From the NCBI RefSeq assembly GCF_047302425.1, contig NZ_CP154855.1, forward strand, positions 2,728,001 through 2,792,000: a stretch of 64,000 bases of DNA, written 5' to 3'. A program made the translations under genes and the position numbers. Position 1 is the first letter of the stretch. Each line of letters begins with the position of its first letter. Origin of the DNA: Oceanitalea sp047302425 (GTDB lineage: Bacteria; Actinomycetota; Actinomycetes; Actinomycetales; Actinomycetaceae). This document shows, one piece after another, positions 1-7,325 of this stretch. Under the pieces are notes generated by a model, which had not been told where the DNA came from, did no database searches, and saw only the letters and a list, made by a program, of their open reading frames with translations.

Positions 1-747
1 TCCTCCGTAGGACGACGACAACCGGAAGGCGTCCTGAGCCAGCGGCAGCACAAACGTCGGCGCCGGTTCGGCCGGTTCGACCGGCTCGATAGGGCCTTCC
101 TCCGCGAGCAGTTCGAGTTCTGGCATCGCCTTCATCTGGGGGTCTTCGGCGGGTTCACGCTCAGCGGAGCGCGATGCCTGGTCCTTACTGCGCGAGGGGT
201 CCGGAGCAGCGGACGGCACATCATCGGGAGTCTCGATGGGCCTAGCCCGGGTGGCGGCTTGTTCCGTGGTGCCGGTGGCGTCCGGAGTGGTGGCTGGTGC
301 CAGCTGCCGCGTCTCGCCGGGGTGGGCGTGGGCGGGGTCAATGCAGAACGTTCCCAGAAGGGGGATGACGATCGTTGAGGCCGCCAGGGCCGTCACGATC
401 GCGGACCGCGTCGCGGCGCGCCGCAGGCCACCGCGGGAGGTGGAGCGTCGCCGTGAGCGCGACGCCTTCCCGGTGGTGCGCAGCTCGCGGCGGGAGACCG
501 GGCGGTTGGCACTCATCTCCGGGGCGGGCTCACGCTCGCCGAGGATCTGCGACCAACTCGCCTCACGGGAGGAGCCTGTACCCCGGCGGGTGGGCGAGGC
601 CGGGGCAGGACCCGAAGCCGCCGGTCCCCCGACGGCGCGCCTACGCACCGGACCGGTGGGACGGTGGCGGGAGCCCTTGCTGCGGCTCTCGCGCAGCTGG
701 CGTCGCGTCACCGACGGCGGTGACGATGCCCCGGACCTCTCGGGCAT
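1..747 (-). CDS. M23-type metallopeptidase, partial (C-terminus beyond window edge)
   Basis: Open for 249 codons from an ATG at 747 to the window edge, with GGAG about 9 bases before the start. The protein begins with an Arg/Ser/Pro-rich cytoplasmic stretch of about 110 residues, then one hydrophobic segment (ALAASTIVIPLLGTF, about 125-140), then a Pro/Glu/Ala-rich linker. The last residues (FVLPLAQDAFRLSSSYGG) look like the start of an M23 (LytM) fold, which usually begins 'P..g.it S.yG.R'. The catalytic HxxxD and HxH motifs would lie outside the window. Likely a membrane-anchored peptidoglycan endopeptidase or inactive LytM factor. The family call rests on the last ~20 residues plus architecture. 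Confidence 0.7.
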   Translation of the reverse strand, partial: MPERSGASSPPSVTRRQLRESRSKGSRHRPTGPVRRRAVGGPAASGPAPASPTRRGTGSSREASWSQILGEREPAPEMSANRPVSRRELRTTGKASRSRRRSTSRGGLRRAATRSAIVTALAASTIVIPLLGTFCIDPAHAHPGETRQLAPATTPDATGTTEQAATRARPIETPDDVPSAAPDPSRSKDQASRSAEREPAEDPQMKAMPELELLAEEGPIEPVEPAEPAPTFVLPLAQDAFRLSSSYGG

Positions 748-816
748 CAAGCAGTCTCCAAGCAGCAAGTCACACGATCTCTTTCACAGTCCCGATCAAC
801 AACGCCGACGAGAAGT

Positions 817-832
817 GTAACGGAGAGGTCAC
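817..832 (-). promoter_or_regulatory. Candidate MtrA-type direct repeat upstream of the M23 gene
   Basis: GTAAC (817-821), six bases, then GTCAC (828-832), i.e. two half-sites with an 11-base period, about 70 bases upstream of the M23 start. Direct repeats of GTAAC-like half-sites are described for the actinobacterial response regulator MtrA, which controls cell-wall hydrolases. Identification is by similarity of the short motif only. Confidence 0.3.
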
Positions 833-1012
833 GGCGTTGGCTGAGGCGTGGGACACAGTGAGCGGGGTGGCAGCAGTTGACGTCGGTGATGTGCCTCAGC
901 ACCGATCCGGCCAGTGCGCGATGGGCGGGCCAGGCCCACCACCGGCTTACGTGCCGCTAGAGCGGTCGTGCCGCGGACACAGCCGCCCCCGGGGGGAAGT
1001 AGCCTTGATCCG

Positions 1013-1432
1013 ATGAGTCTGCCCCCCAGCTCGAGGCACTGCCCGAGTCCTGCGGCCATGAGGCTCGTCACCATCCTCCTGGCGGTGGTGATGGTCGTGC
1101 TGGGTGCATTGGCCGCGCATCACGCTCAGACCGTTCAGGGCGAGACTAGCCAGCCGGTTGTCTTGGAAGTTGACGCAGCCGCTCAGCCGCTCGCCGGCAG
1201 CGGCGGAGCGCCGGATAGTCCCGGTGGTCACCCTGCGGCAGGGCTAGTCACGGGCTGTATTGTGCTGATCGCGTGCCTGGCACTGGTGCCCGCTCGTGCG
1301 GGGCGGGGAGACCTGCTCAAGCGGCTTAGCTGGGTCACGGACACCCTTCGCGCGGTCATCGGCGTGACTCCGACCGGGCCGACCTTTGCCGCCCGCCCCG
1401 ACCTCATCGCCCTCTCCATTAGTCGCACATAG
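1013..1432 (+). CDS. Small two-helix membrane protein of unknown function
   Basis: 139 residues from ATG 1013. A start at 1058 (MRLVTILLAV...) is possible and would put the first helix at the N-terminus. Two hydrophobic segments are visible: VTILLAVVMVVLGALAA and LVTGCIVLIACLALVPA, separated by a loop containing AHHA and GHPAAG. The C-terminus is Arg-rich. The layout resembles small actinobacterial membrane proteins of the DUF6153 kind, often found near metal or redox genes, but no firm family is recognised. It lies 130 bases upstream of the DsbA-like gene in the same direction and may be co-transcribed. Confidence 0.55.
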   Translation: MSLPPSSRHCPSPAAMRLVTILLAVVMVVLGALAAHHAQTVQGETSQPVVLEVDAAAQPLAGSGGAPDSPGGHPAAGLVTGCIVLIACLALVPARAGRGDLLKRLSWVTDTLRAVIGVTPTGPTFAARPDLIALSISRT

Positions 1433-1564
1433 ACACGCGCCGGCACTGAAGCTTAGGGCGCGCCGCAGTGCACCCCCTTCTCCGTGCCAGCCGTACTGCG
1501 TGCGCTCCGAGCACTTCCGGGCGCGCTCCTGATGTGTCCGATGAGCCGTGGAGAGAGTCCGGAA

Positions 1565-2230
1565 ATGAACAGTAGAACCAAAGTCGCCATCGCAGTGCTC
1601 GGCGTAATCGTCCTGACCGTGAGCGTGGTCATCATCGCCGCGATCACACAGGACCCGCAGACCAGCCCTGAAGCGGAGGGTGCCCCCGGAACTGGGGTGG
1701 CCTCCGCTATCCGGGAGGACAGCCACCGTCTGGATGACGCGGGCGACGGTGCCGTGACCGTGGTGGAGTTCCTCGACTTCGAATGCGAAGCATGCGGTGC
1801 CTTCTACCCGGTCGTGGAGGATCTGCGGGAGGAGTTCGCCGGCCAGGTGACGTTCGCCATCCGCTACTTCCCGCTGCCCGGGCACTTCAACTCCCAGAAC
1901 GCCGCACTCGCCGTGGAGGCGGCAGCGCAGCAGGGGCAACTGGAGGCGATGTACGAGCGGATGTTCCAGACACAGGCGCAGTGGGGTGAGGCACAGGAGT
2001 CCCACGCGCCGCTGTTCCGTCAGTTCGCCGAGGAGCTTGGTCTCGACCTGGCCCGGTACGACGCCGCCGTGGCCGACCCTGCCACGGCCCAACGCGTGCA
2101 GTCGGACTTCGATGATGGCGTCACGCTCGGCGTCAGTTCCACCCCGAGCTTCTTCGTCAACGACCAGCTGGTGCAGCTCACCGCCTACGACGATCTTCGC
2201 GAAGCGATCCAAGCAGAGCTCGACCGTTGA
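1565..2230 (+). CDS. Membrane-anchored DsbA-family thiol:disulfide oxidoreductase
   Basis: 221 residues. ATG 1565 follows GGAGAG by about 10 bases and begins directly before a signal-anchor (VAIAVLGVIVLTVSVVIIAAI), so it is preferred over longer in-frame starts. The DsbA/thioredoxin fold carries CEAC in FLDFECEACGAFYP (about residues 73-76). The typical FPLPGH and helical insertion follow, then a cis-Pro motif (SSTPSFFVN). It probably introduces or isomerises disulfides in exported proteins. The stop overlaps the TTG start of the next gene, suggesting translational coupling with the flavoprotein. CxxC is intact, so activity is expected. Confidence 0.85.
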   Translation: MNSRTKVAIAVLGVIVLTVSVVIIAAITQDPQTSPEAEGAPGTGVASAIREDSHRLDDAGDGAVTVVEFLDFECEACGAFYPVVEDLREEFAGQVTFAIRYFPLPGHFNSQNAALAVEAAAQQGQLEAMYERMFQTQAQWGEAQESHAPLFRQFAEELGLDLARYDAAVADPATAQRVQSDFDDGVTLGVSSTPSFFVNDQLVQLTAYDDLREAIQAELDR

Positions 2231-3303
2231 CCACGCCGTTGGAAGACCTCCAGTCACAACGGGTGATCGTGGTTGGTGCCGGCCAAGCTGGCCTAGCCAT
2301 GGGCCACGCGTTAATCCGCACGGGGCTCAGGCCCCAGGTCGACTTCACGATCCTTGATGCCGACGTGATGGGCGAGCGGGCGTGGGATCGGCGATGGCAC
2401 TCGCTTCGCCTGTTCACCCCCGCCAAGCACGCCTCCCTTCCGGGTATGCCCTTCCCCGGCTCAGGGGCTCGGTATCCGAGAACCGATGAAGTGGCCGACT
2501 ACCTGGAGGATTACGCCAACCAGTTGGGTCTGGCGCCGAGGTGGGGCACCCGCGTGCATGGTCTTCGGCTCGACCCGCACCGTCATGAACTGACGCTGGT
2601 CACGAACATCGGCGAGATCGCCACCCGCAACGTGGTGGCCGCGACAGGGCCATTCACCGAGCCGCGGTTTCCCGAGTTCGCCAGCCGGGTTCGCGTGTCC
2701 GGGCAGAACCTGCACAGCGACAGCTACACACATCCCAAGCAGCTGCCCGACGGATCGGTGCTGATCATCGGGGCTGGCAACACCGGTCGCCAGTTGGCCC
2801 GCGAGCTCGCCGGCTCCCACGAGGTGACACTCGCCGTCGGCGTTCCTCAACGCGAGCTGCCGCAGCGATTCCTCGGCGTCGATATCTTCTCCTGGATGAC
2901 CGCGACCGGGATCCTGCGAGTCCCGGCCCGATCCCCCGTCGGTCGACGTCTGTCCCACCGCGAGGTGGTGATCGGCCAGAGCCTTCACGAGCTACGCGCC
3001 CTGGGGGTGCGGATAGTGCCGCGACTCCTCGACGCGGCGGGCTCAACCTTCCATTCTCAGGACGGCACCAGCCTCACCGCCCAGTCCGTGCTGTGGGCGA
3101 CCGGCTACCGGCCGGGGTTCGGCTGGCTTCCCGGCCAGGTCCGGGACTCAAACGGTGTCGTTGTGCAGACTCGAGGCACGACGTGCGTCCCGGGCCTGTA
3201 TGTCTTGGGCTTGCCCTGGATGCACACCCGCAGTTCCGCGCTGCTCACTGGCGTGGGCCGCGATGCGGCACGAATCGCCCGGACGATCGGTCGGCAACCG
3301 TGA
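2227..3303 (+). CDS. FAD/NAD(P)H-dependent flavoprotein (CzcO/monooxygenase-like)
   Basis: 358 residues from TTG 2227, whose bases overlap the upstream TGA. An N-terminal FAD-binding Rossmann motif, GAGQAGLAMG (about 17-26), and a second NAD(P)-binding motif, GAGNTGRQLA (about 180), are present. ATGYRPGFGWLP near the C-terminus is the usual ATG(Y) motif of this group. The family, often labelled CzcO or 'K+ transport flavoprotein', contains single-component oxidases and monooxygenases; the substrate cannot be told. Coupling to a DsbA-like protein hints at a role in thiol or envelope redox, which is inference. Confidence 0.8.
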   Translation: MTTPLEDLQSQRVIVVGAGQAGLAMGHALIRTGLRPQVDFTILDADVMGERAWDRRWHSLRLFTPAKHASLPGMPFPGSGARYPRTDEVADYLEDYANQLGLAPRWGTRVHGLRLDPHRHELTLVTNIGEIATRNVVAATGPFTEPRFPEFASRVRVSGQNLHSDSYTHPKQLPDGSVLIIGAGNTGRQLARELAGSHEVTLAVGVPQRELPQRFLGVDIFSWMTATGILRVPARSPVGRRLSHREVVIGQSLHELRALGVRIVPRLLDAAGSTFHSQDGTSLTAQSVLWATGYRPGFGWLPGQVRDSNGVVVQTRGTTCVPGLYVLGLPWMHTRSSALLTGVGRDAARIARTIGRQP

Positions 3304-3434
3304 CCCCCGCCGGCTTGAATAGGGCTCCGGGAAGCGGTGGGCACGTCCAAGACCGCGCCCGGCGGTGGCCAACCCGCCGCCGATCATTCACCGGGCAGGT
3401 CCCGCCACCGGGAACGACCGGCCGATGAGGCCGA

Positions 3435-4337
3435 TCAGAGGGAGAACCCCGCGGCGGCAAGTGCGCCGGTTAACCACGGACTCACCACCGTGATGGTCGG
3501 CACCGCCAGGACCGCCACTGCGCCGCTGTAGGCCGCAGTGCTCAAGAGCCGGGCAGAGACCTGCGCTGTCGATGTCGAGGACGACTGCAGTCGCTGGCTA
3601 CGCGCCGTCACCCCCTCGGTGCCGGCGGTGTGCGACAACTTCTCCAGCGCCTGGTGCAACCGAGCCGGGCCGACTCGTCGAGCGGCTTCATCATCGGCCA
3701 GCATCTCCAACAGCTGATTCACCGCATCCAGTGCGGCTTTGCTTCGCACAAACCGGGGAAAGGCCACGTGTAGGGCGGTGAACGCCTCCAGCACCAGGTC
3801 ATGGCGCGCCCGCAGGTGGGCACGCTCATGGGCGACAACCGCAGCGGTTTCGTCCGGTGAGAGCAGGTTCAGTGTGGCGGCGCTGACCACAACCTTCGGC
3901 TGACGGCCAGGCACGCAGTAGGCCAGCGGCACGTCCCCGGACAGCACGTGCAGGTGTAGATCGGCCGGGCTGGCCGTCTGGAGCAGGTCGAGCATGTCGC
4001 GCTGGCGCTGACGACGGCGCCTGGTCCCCAGCCCGAGCCTGATAACCACGACGCCGAGCCGCAACACGATGGTGGCGGCAAGCACCACAGCGATTCCCGC
4101 CGCGACCACGACGCCGGCCCCCAGGCCGATCTCGCCGTGCCCGCTCAAGTGCCGTAGCAGCCCTTCGGGGGTGGCCAGCACACTGCCGATGGCGGCCAGG
4201 ACGGCCGCCAGAGCGACCGCTTGCCACAGCACCAGCGCAGCGCGCGGAACCCGCCTGGGCCACCGGCTGCGCGACAGTGCGCTGGGCAGCGGCCCGGACA
4301 GGACGATCGCCAGCAGGGCGAGCAGCAACCCGGCCAC
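3435..4337 (-). CDS. M56-family (BlaR1/MecR1-like) membrane zinc peptidase
   Basis: 300 residues. N-terminal membrane helices (LLLALLAIVLSG; VALAAVLAAIGSVLA; AGVVVAAGIAVVLAATIVL) are followed by a zinc-peptidase domain with HERAH (VVAHERAHLRARHD, about residue 180) and a downstream DDEA (LADDEAARRVGP) typical of M56. A C-terminal hydrophobic segment is present. There is no penicillin-binding sensor domain, so it is an actinobacterial M56 protein rather than full BlaR1. It lies 10 bases downstream of the BlaI-type repressor gene on the same strand. The usual model is that M56 proteolysis inactivates the repressor; the inducing signal is unknown. Confidence 0.88.
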   Translation of the reverse strand: MAGLLLALLAIVLSGPLPSALSRSRWPRRVPRAALVLWQAVALAAVLAAIGSVLATPEGLLRHLSGHGEIGLGAGVVVAAGIAVVLAATIVLRLGVVVIRLGLGTRRRRQRQRDMLDLLQTASPADLHLHVLSGDVPLAYCVPGRQPKVVVSAATLNLLSPDETAAVVAHERAHLRARHDLVLEAFTALHVAFPRFVRSKAALDAVNQLLEMLADDEAARRVGPARLHQALEKLSHTAGTEGVTARSQRLQSSSTSTAQVSARLLSTAAYSGAVAVLAVPTITVVSPWLTGALAAAGFSL

Positions 4338-4347
4338 GGCGTGCTGG

Positions 4348-4722
4348 TTAAGAGTGGGGGTCGGCCGTGGAGCTCGACAGTGCGGCGCGAATGGCCTCGG
4401 CCTCCCGAGGGCTCACCTGCCCCACGAAATGCTGCAGCGCTGCCTCCCGATTGCCCAGGTCACTGCCCGTGCGCAACGCGTCCAACATCAGTTCGGCAGT
4501 CATCTCCTCACGGTTGCGCACCGGTGAGTACCGGTAGGCGCGCCCGTGGCGTTCCTGGTGAACCACGCCCTTCTTGGCCAGCCGCCCGAGCACCGTCATC
4601 ACAGTCGTGTACGCCAGCGACCGCTCTGCGCTGAGGCTGGCATGGACTTCACGCACAGTGCGCGGCCCATCGGCAACCCACAGGTCGGCCATCACGGCCT
4701 TCTCCAGCTCACCCATCGCCAT
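4348..4722 (-). CDS. BlaI/MecI-family transcriptional repressor
   Basis: 124 residues from ATG 4722 (MAMGELEKAVMADLW); ATG 4716 is an alternative. The winged helix includes RTVREVHASL, the recognition helix around LAYTTVMTVLGRLAKKGVV and the wing HERHGRAYRYSP, all characteristic of BlaI/MecI/CopY. The C-terminal dimerisation and cleavage region follows. It is encoded upstream of the M56 peptidase and divergently from cydA. Two CTACA/TGTAG palindromes lie in the 99-bp divergent region, so it probably represses both itself and the cytochrome bd operon. Confidence 0.9.
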   Translation of the reverse strand: MAMGELEKAVMADLWVADGPRTVREVHASLSAERSLAYTTVMTVLGRLAKKGVVHQERHGRAYRYSPVRNREEMTAELMLDALRTGSDLGNREAALQHFVGQVSPREAEAIRAALSSSTADPHS

Positions 4723-4758
4723 GTGAGCAGCGTAACCCAGCTCTACGACGACCGAAGT

Positions 4759-4791
4759 ACTACAGCATGTAGTGTCTACTACGTCGTGTAG
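4759..4791. promoter_or_regulatory. Tandem BlaI-type operator palindromes between blaI-like gene and cydA
   Basis: ACTACAGCATGTAGT (4759-4773) is an almost perfect palindrome with TACA/TGTA arms, the hallmark of BlaI boxes. A second, weaker CTAC...GTAG dyad follows at about 4776-4791. They lie between the repressor start (4722) and the cydA ribosome binding site (4811-4818), placed to block either promoter. Confidence 0.7.
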
Positions 4792-4821
4792 GACCTTGGT
4801 CTCTGGTGGTGGAGGAACGCG

Positions 4822-6303
4822 GTGGATATCGAGACGGTGGACATCGCGCGGCTGCAGTTCGCAGTGGTGACCATCTACCACTACTTCTTCGTGCCGCTCT
4901 CGATCGCGCTGGCGGCCACGACGGCCGGGCTGCAGACCGCCTGGTTGCGTACCGGGCGGCAGGCCTACCGCGATATGACGATGCTGGTCGGCAAGTTGCT
5001 GATGGCCACCTTCGTCGTCGGCGTGGTGACCGGACTGGTCCAGGAGTTCCAGTTCGGCTTGTCCTGGAGCGCTTTTGCGCGGTTCTACGGCGACGTGTTC
5101 GGTCCGACGCTGGCCATTGAGGGGATGCTCGCGTTCTTCTTGGAGGCGACCTTCCTTGGGTTGTGGTTCTTCGGGTGGGACCGCCTGCCGGCGAAGGTGC
5201 ACCTGGCCACCATCTGGATCGTCGCGGTGGGCACTGCGATCTCCGCGTTCGTGATCTTGGCGGCCAACTCCTTCATGCAGAACCCGGTGGCCTACACGGT
5301 CAATCCCGAAACCGGGCGCGCCGAGCTGGACAGCTTCATCGATCTGCTGCTCAACGAGGTGAATCTGGCGGCGTTTCCCCACACGATGGCTGGGGCGGCG
5401 ATGGTCGGTGGGGCGTTGCTGCTGGCTATCGGAGCCCGGCGGGCCTGGGGTCAGCGCGCGGACAGGTCGCACCGCGATCACGCCTCGTGGCGGGTGCTGG
5501 CCCGGTTGGGGGCGTGGATCACCTTGGTGGGCGGGGCCGCGGTGGCGGTGAGCGGTGACGTGCTGGGCAAGGTCATCACCAAGGTGCAGCCGATGAAGAT
5601 GGCGGCCGCCGAGGCGTTGTACACCACTCAGAGCGGTGCACCGTTCTCGATATTCGCCATCGGTGCTCCGGGTTCACCCGAGCCGTTTTTCTCCATCGAC
5701 ATCCCCTACCTGCTGTCCATCCTGGCGGTCGGTGACCCCAACGCACCGGTGCAGGGCCTGGCCGAGCTGCAAAGTCAGTACGCCGAGCTGTACGGGCCCG
5801 GGGACTACATGCCGTGGATACCGGTGGCCTACTGGAGCTTCCGCCTGATGATCGGCTTGGGGGTACTGGCTGCGGGGATCGCCCTACTGGTCCTGCTCAA
5901 GACCCGGCGCCAACGCGACCTCGACTCCTCCTCGCTCCTGGGGCGCTGGACTCTACGTTCGCTGCCGCTGGTGCCACTGATGCCGATGGCTGCGAACACC
6001 TTCGGCTGGATCTTCACCGAGACCGCCCGTCAGCCCTGGTTGGTCTTTGGCCTGTTCCGCACCCAGGACGGCGTCTCCCCGGGCCTGACCCCCATCGAAG
6101 CGGTCCTGTCCCTGGTCGGCTTCGCCGCGGTGTACGCCGTGCTCGCTGTGGTGTGGCTGCGTCTGGTGGGTCATCTCGCGCGGTTGGACCTGTCCGCGCC
6201 ACCTGATCAGCCCGGCGAGAGCGACTCACAGCCAGATCCAGCGAGGACTTCAGAAACGGCGGAGCGAGACCGCAGCCCCGCACCGACCGCACCCAGCTAC
6301 TGA
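4822..6303 (+). CDS. cydA: Cytochrome bd quinol oxidase subunit I
   Basis: 493 residues from GTG 4822 with GGAGGAAC 5 bases upstream. Haem ligands and conserved sites are visible: the b595-ligand His in VVTIYHYFF near the N-terminus, Glu pairs in GPTLAIEGMLAFFLEATFLG, the b558-ligand His in FPHTMAGAAM, and the GWIFTETARQPWLVFG motif. The Q-loop region is short, as in most actinobacteria. The protein oxidises quinol and reduces O2 to water without pumping protons. First gene of a cydA-cydB-cydDC operon, preceded by a BlaI-type operator. The ~70-residue tail after the last helix is polar. Confidence 0.97.
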   Translation: MDIETVDIARLQFAVVTIYHYFFVPLSIALAATTAGLQTAWLRTGRQAYRDMTMLVGKLLMATFVVGVVTGLVQEFQFGLSWSAFARFYGDVFGPTLAIEGMLAFFLEATFLGLWFFGWDRLPAKVHLATIWIVAVGTAISAFVILAANSFMQNPVAYTVNPETGRAELDSFIDLLLNEVNLAAFPHTMAGAAMVGGALLLAIGARRAWGQRADRSHRDHASWRVLARLGAWITLVGGAAVAVSGDVLGKVITKVQPMKMAAAEALYTTQSGAPFSIFAIGAPGSPEPFFSIDIPYLLSILAVGDPNAPVQGLAELQSQYAELYGPGDYMPWIPVAYWSFRLMIGLGVLAAGIALLVLLKTRRQRDLDSSSLLGRWTLRSLPLVPLMPMAANTFGWIFTETARQPWLVFGLFRTQDGVSPGLTPIEAVLSLVGFAAVYAVLAVVWLRLVGHLARLDLSAPPDQPGESDSQPDPARTSETAERDRSPAPTAPSY

Positions 6304-6323
6304 CCGCCCCGGAGAGGACGACG

Positions 6324-7325
6324 ATGGATCTGCCCACCCTGTGGTTCGCGCTGATCGTGCTGTGCTGGGTGCTGTTCTTCGTGCTGGAGGGATTCGACTT
6401 CGGCGTCGGGATACTCACCCCGGTCGTGGGCCGAGACTCCCATCAACGCGGTGCTGCCCTGACCACGATCGGGCCGGTCTGGGACGGCAACGAGGTGTGG
6501 CTGGTCGCTGCCATCGGTGCCACCTTTGCCGCCTTCCCCGACTGGTACGCGGCGTTGTTGTCGGGCCTGTACCTGCCGATGGTGATCATCCTGCTGGCCC
6601 TGGCCGGACGCGGGGTCGCCCTGGAGTTCCGGGGAAAGAAGGATGACCCCATCTGGCGGCGCCGGTGCGAGAGGGTGCTGGCTGCTTGCTCACTACTGTG
6701 TGCGGCCGCCTTCGGGGGCCTGCTCGGCGTGCTGCCCGGCGGACTGGCAATCGGAGCCGATGGCGAGGTCGCGGCCGGCGCGGGAGGCGCACTAGCACGC
6801 ACCTTGGCGGTGGTGGCCCAGCCTGGGGCACTGGTGGGAGCTGGGGCCGGGGTACTGACTGCCTGCCTGCTGGGCGGAACCTACCTGGCGCTACGCACCA
6901 CCGGGCCCGTTCGTGAGCGGGCCCGAATGATCGTGCCGCCATTGGCAGCGGCGCTTGTCGCGCTAGTGGCCCTCGGGGCAGTGACCGGCGTGGTCCGCTG
7001 GCTGCCGGCCACGGTGGTGATCGCGTTACTTCTGCTGGCCGTCCTCGCCGCCCGCTACCGCCGTGAGGGCTGGGCCTTTGGCATCTGCAGTCTCCTGGTC
7101 GTGGCCGTGGTGGTGGCCGTCTTCACCATCTCATTGCCGGTGCTCCTGCCCAGCACGCTGGACCCTGCATGGTCGCTGACCCTGCAGGGGGCCGCGGCCA
7201 GCGACACGGCGCTGGGCACTATCACTGCCGCAGGGGTGGTCATCCTGCCCGGGGTGCTGGCCTATCAAGCCTTTGCCTATTGGGTCTTCCGGCGCCGGGT
7301 GAGCAGCGAGCGGGTGGTGACATGA
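6324..7325 (+). CDS. cydB: Cytochrome bd quinol oxidase subunit II
   Basis: 333 residues, 20 bases after cydA, with GGAGAGGACGACG before ATG 6324. Signature sequences include LEGFDFGVGIL and IGPVWDGNEVWLVAAIGATFAAFPDWYA, with about eight to nine membrane helices. It forms the structural partner of CydA. The stop codon overlaps the ATG of cydDC (ATGA), so translation is probably coupled. Confidence 0.97.
   Translation: MDLPTLWFALIVLCWVLFFVLEGFDFGVGILTPVVGRDSHQRGAALTTIGPVWDGNEVWLVAAIGATFAAFPDWYAALLSGLYLPMVIILLALAGRGVALEFRGKKDDPIWRRRCERVLAACSLLCAAAFGGLLGVLPGGLAIGADGEVAAGAGGALARTLAVVAQPGALVGAGAGVLTACLLGGTYLALRTTGPVRERARMIVPPLAAALVALVALGAVTGVVRWLPATVVIALLLLAVLAARYRREGWAFGICSLLVVAVVVAVFTISLPVLLPSTLDPAWSLTLQGAAASDTALGTITAAGVVILPGVLAYQAFAYWVFRRRVSSERVVT

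Noticed and set aside
748..1012. c-di-AMP riboswitch before the first M23 gene
   Set aside because: None of the conserved ydaO blocks seen at 41214-41340 appear here.
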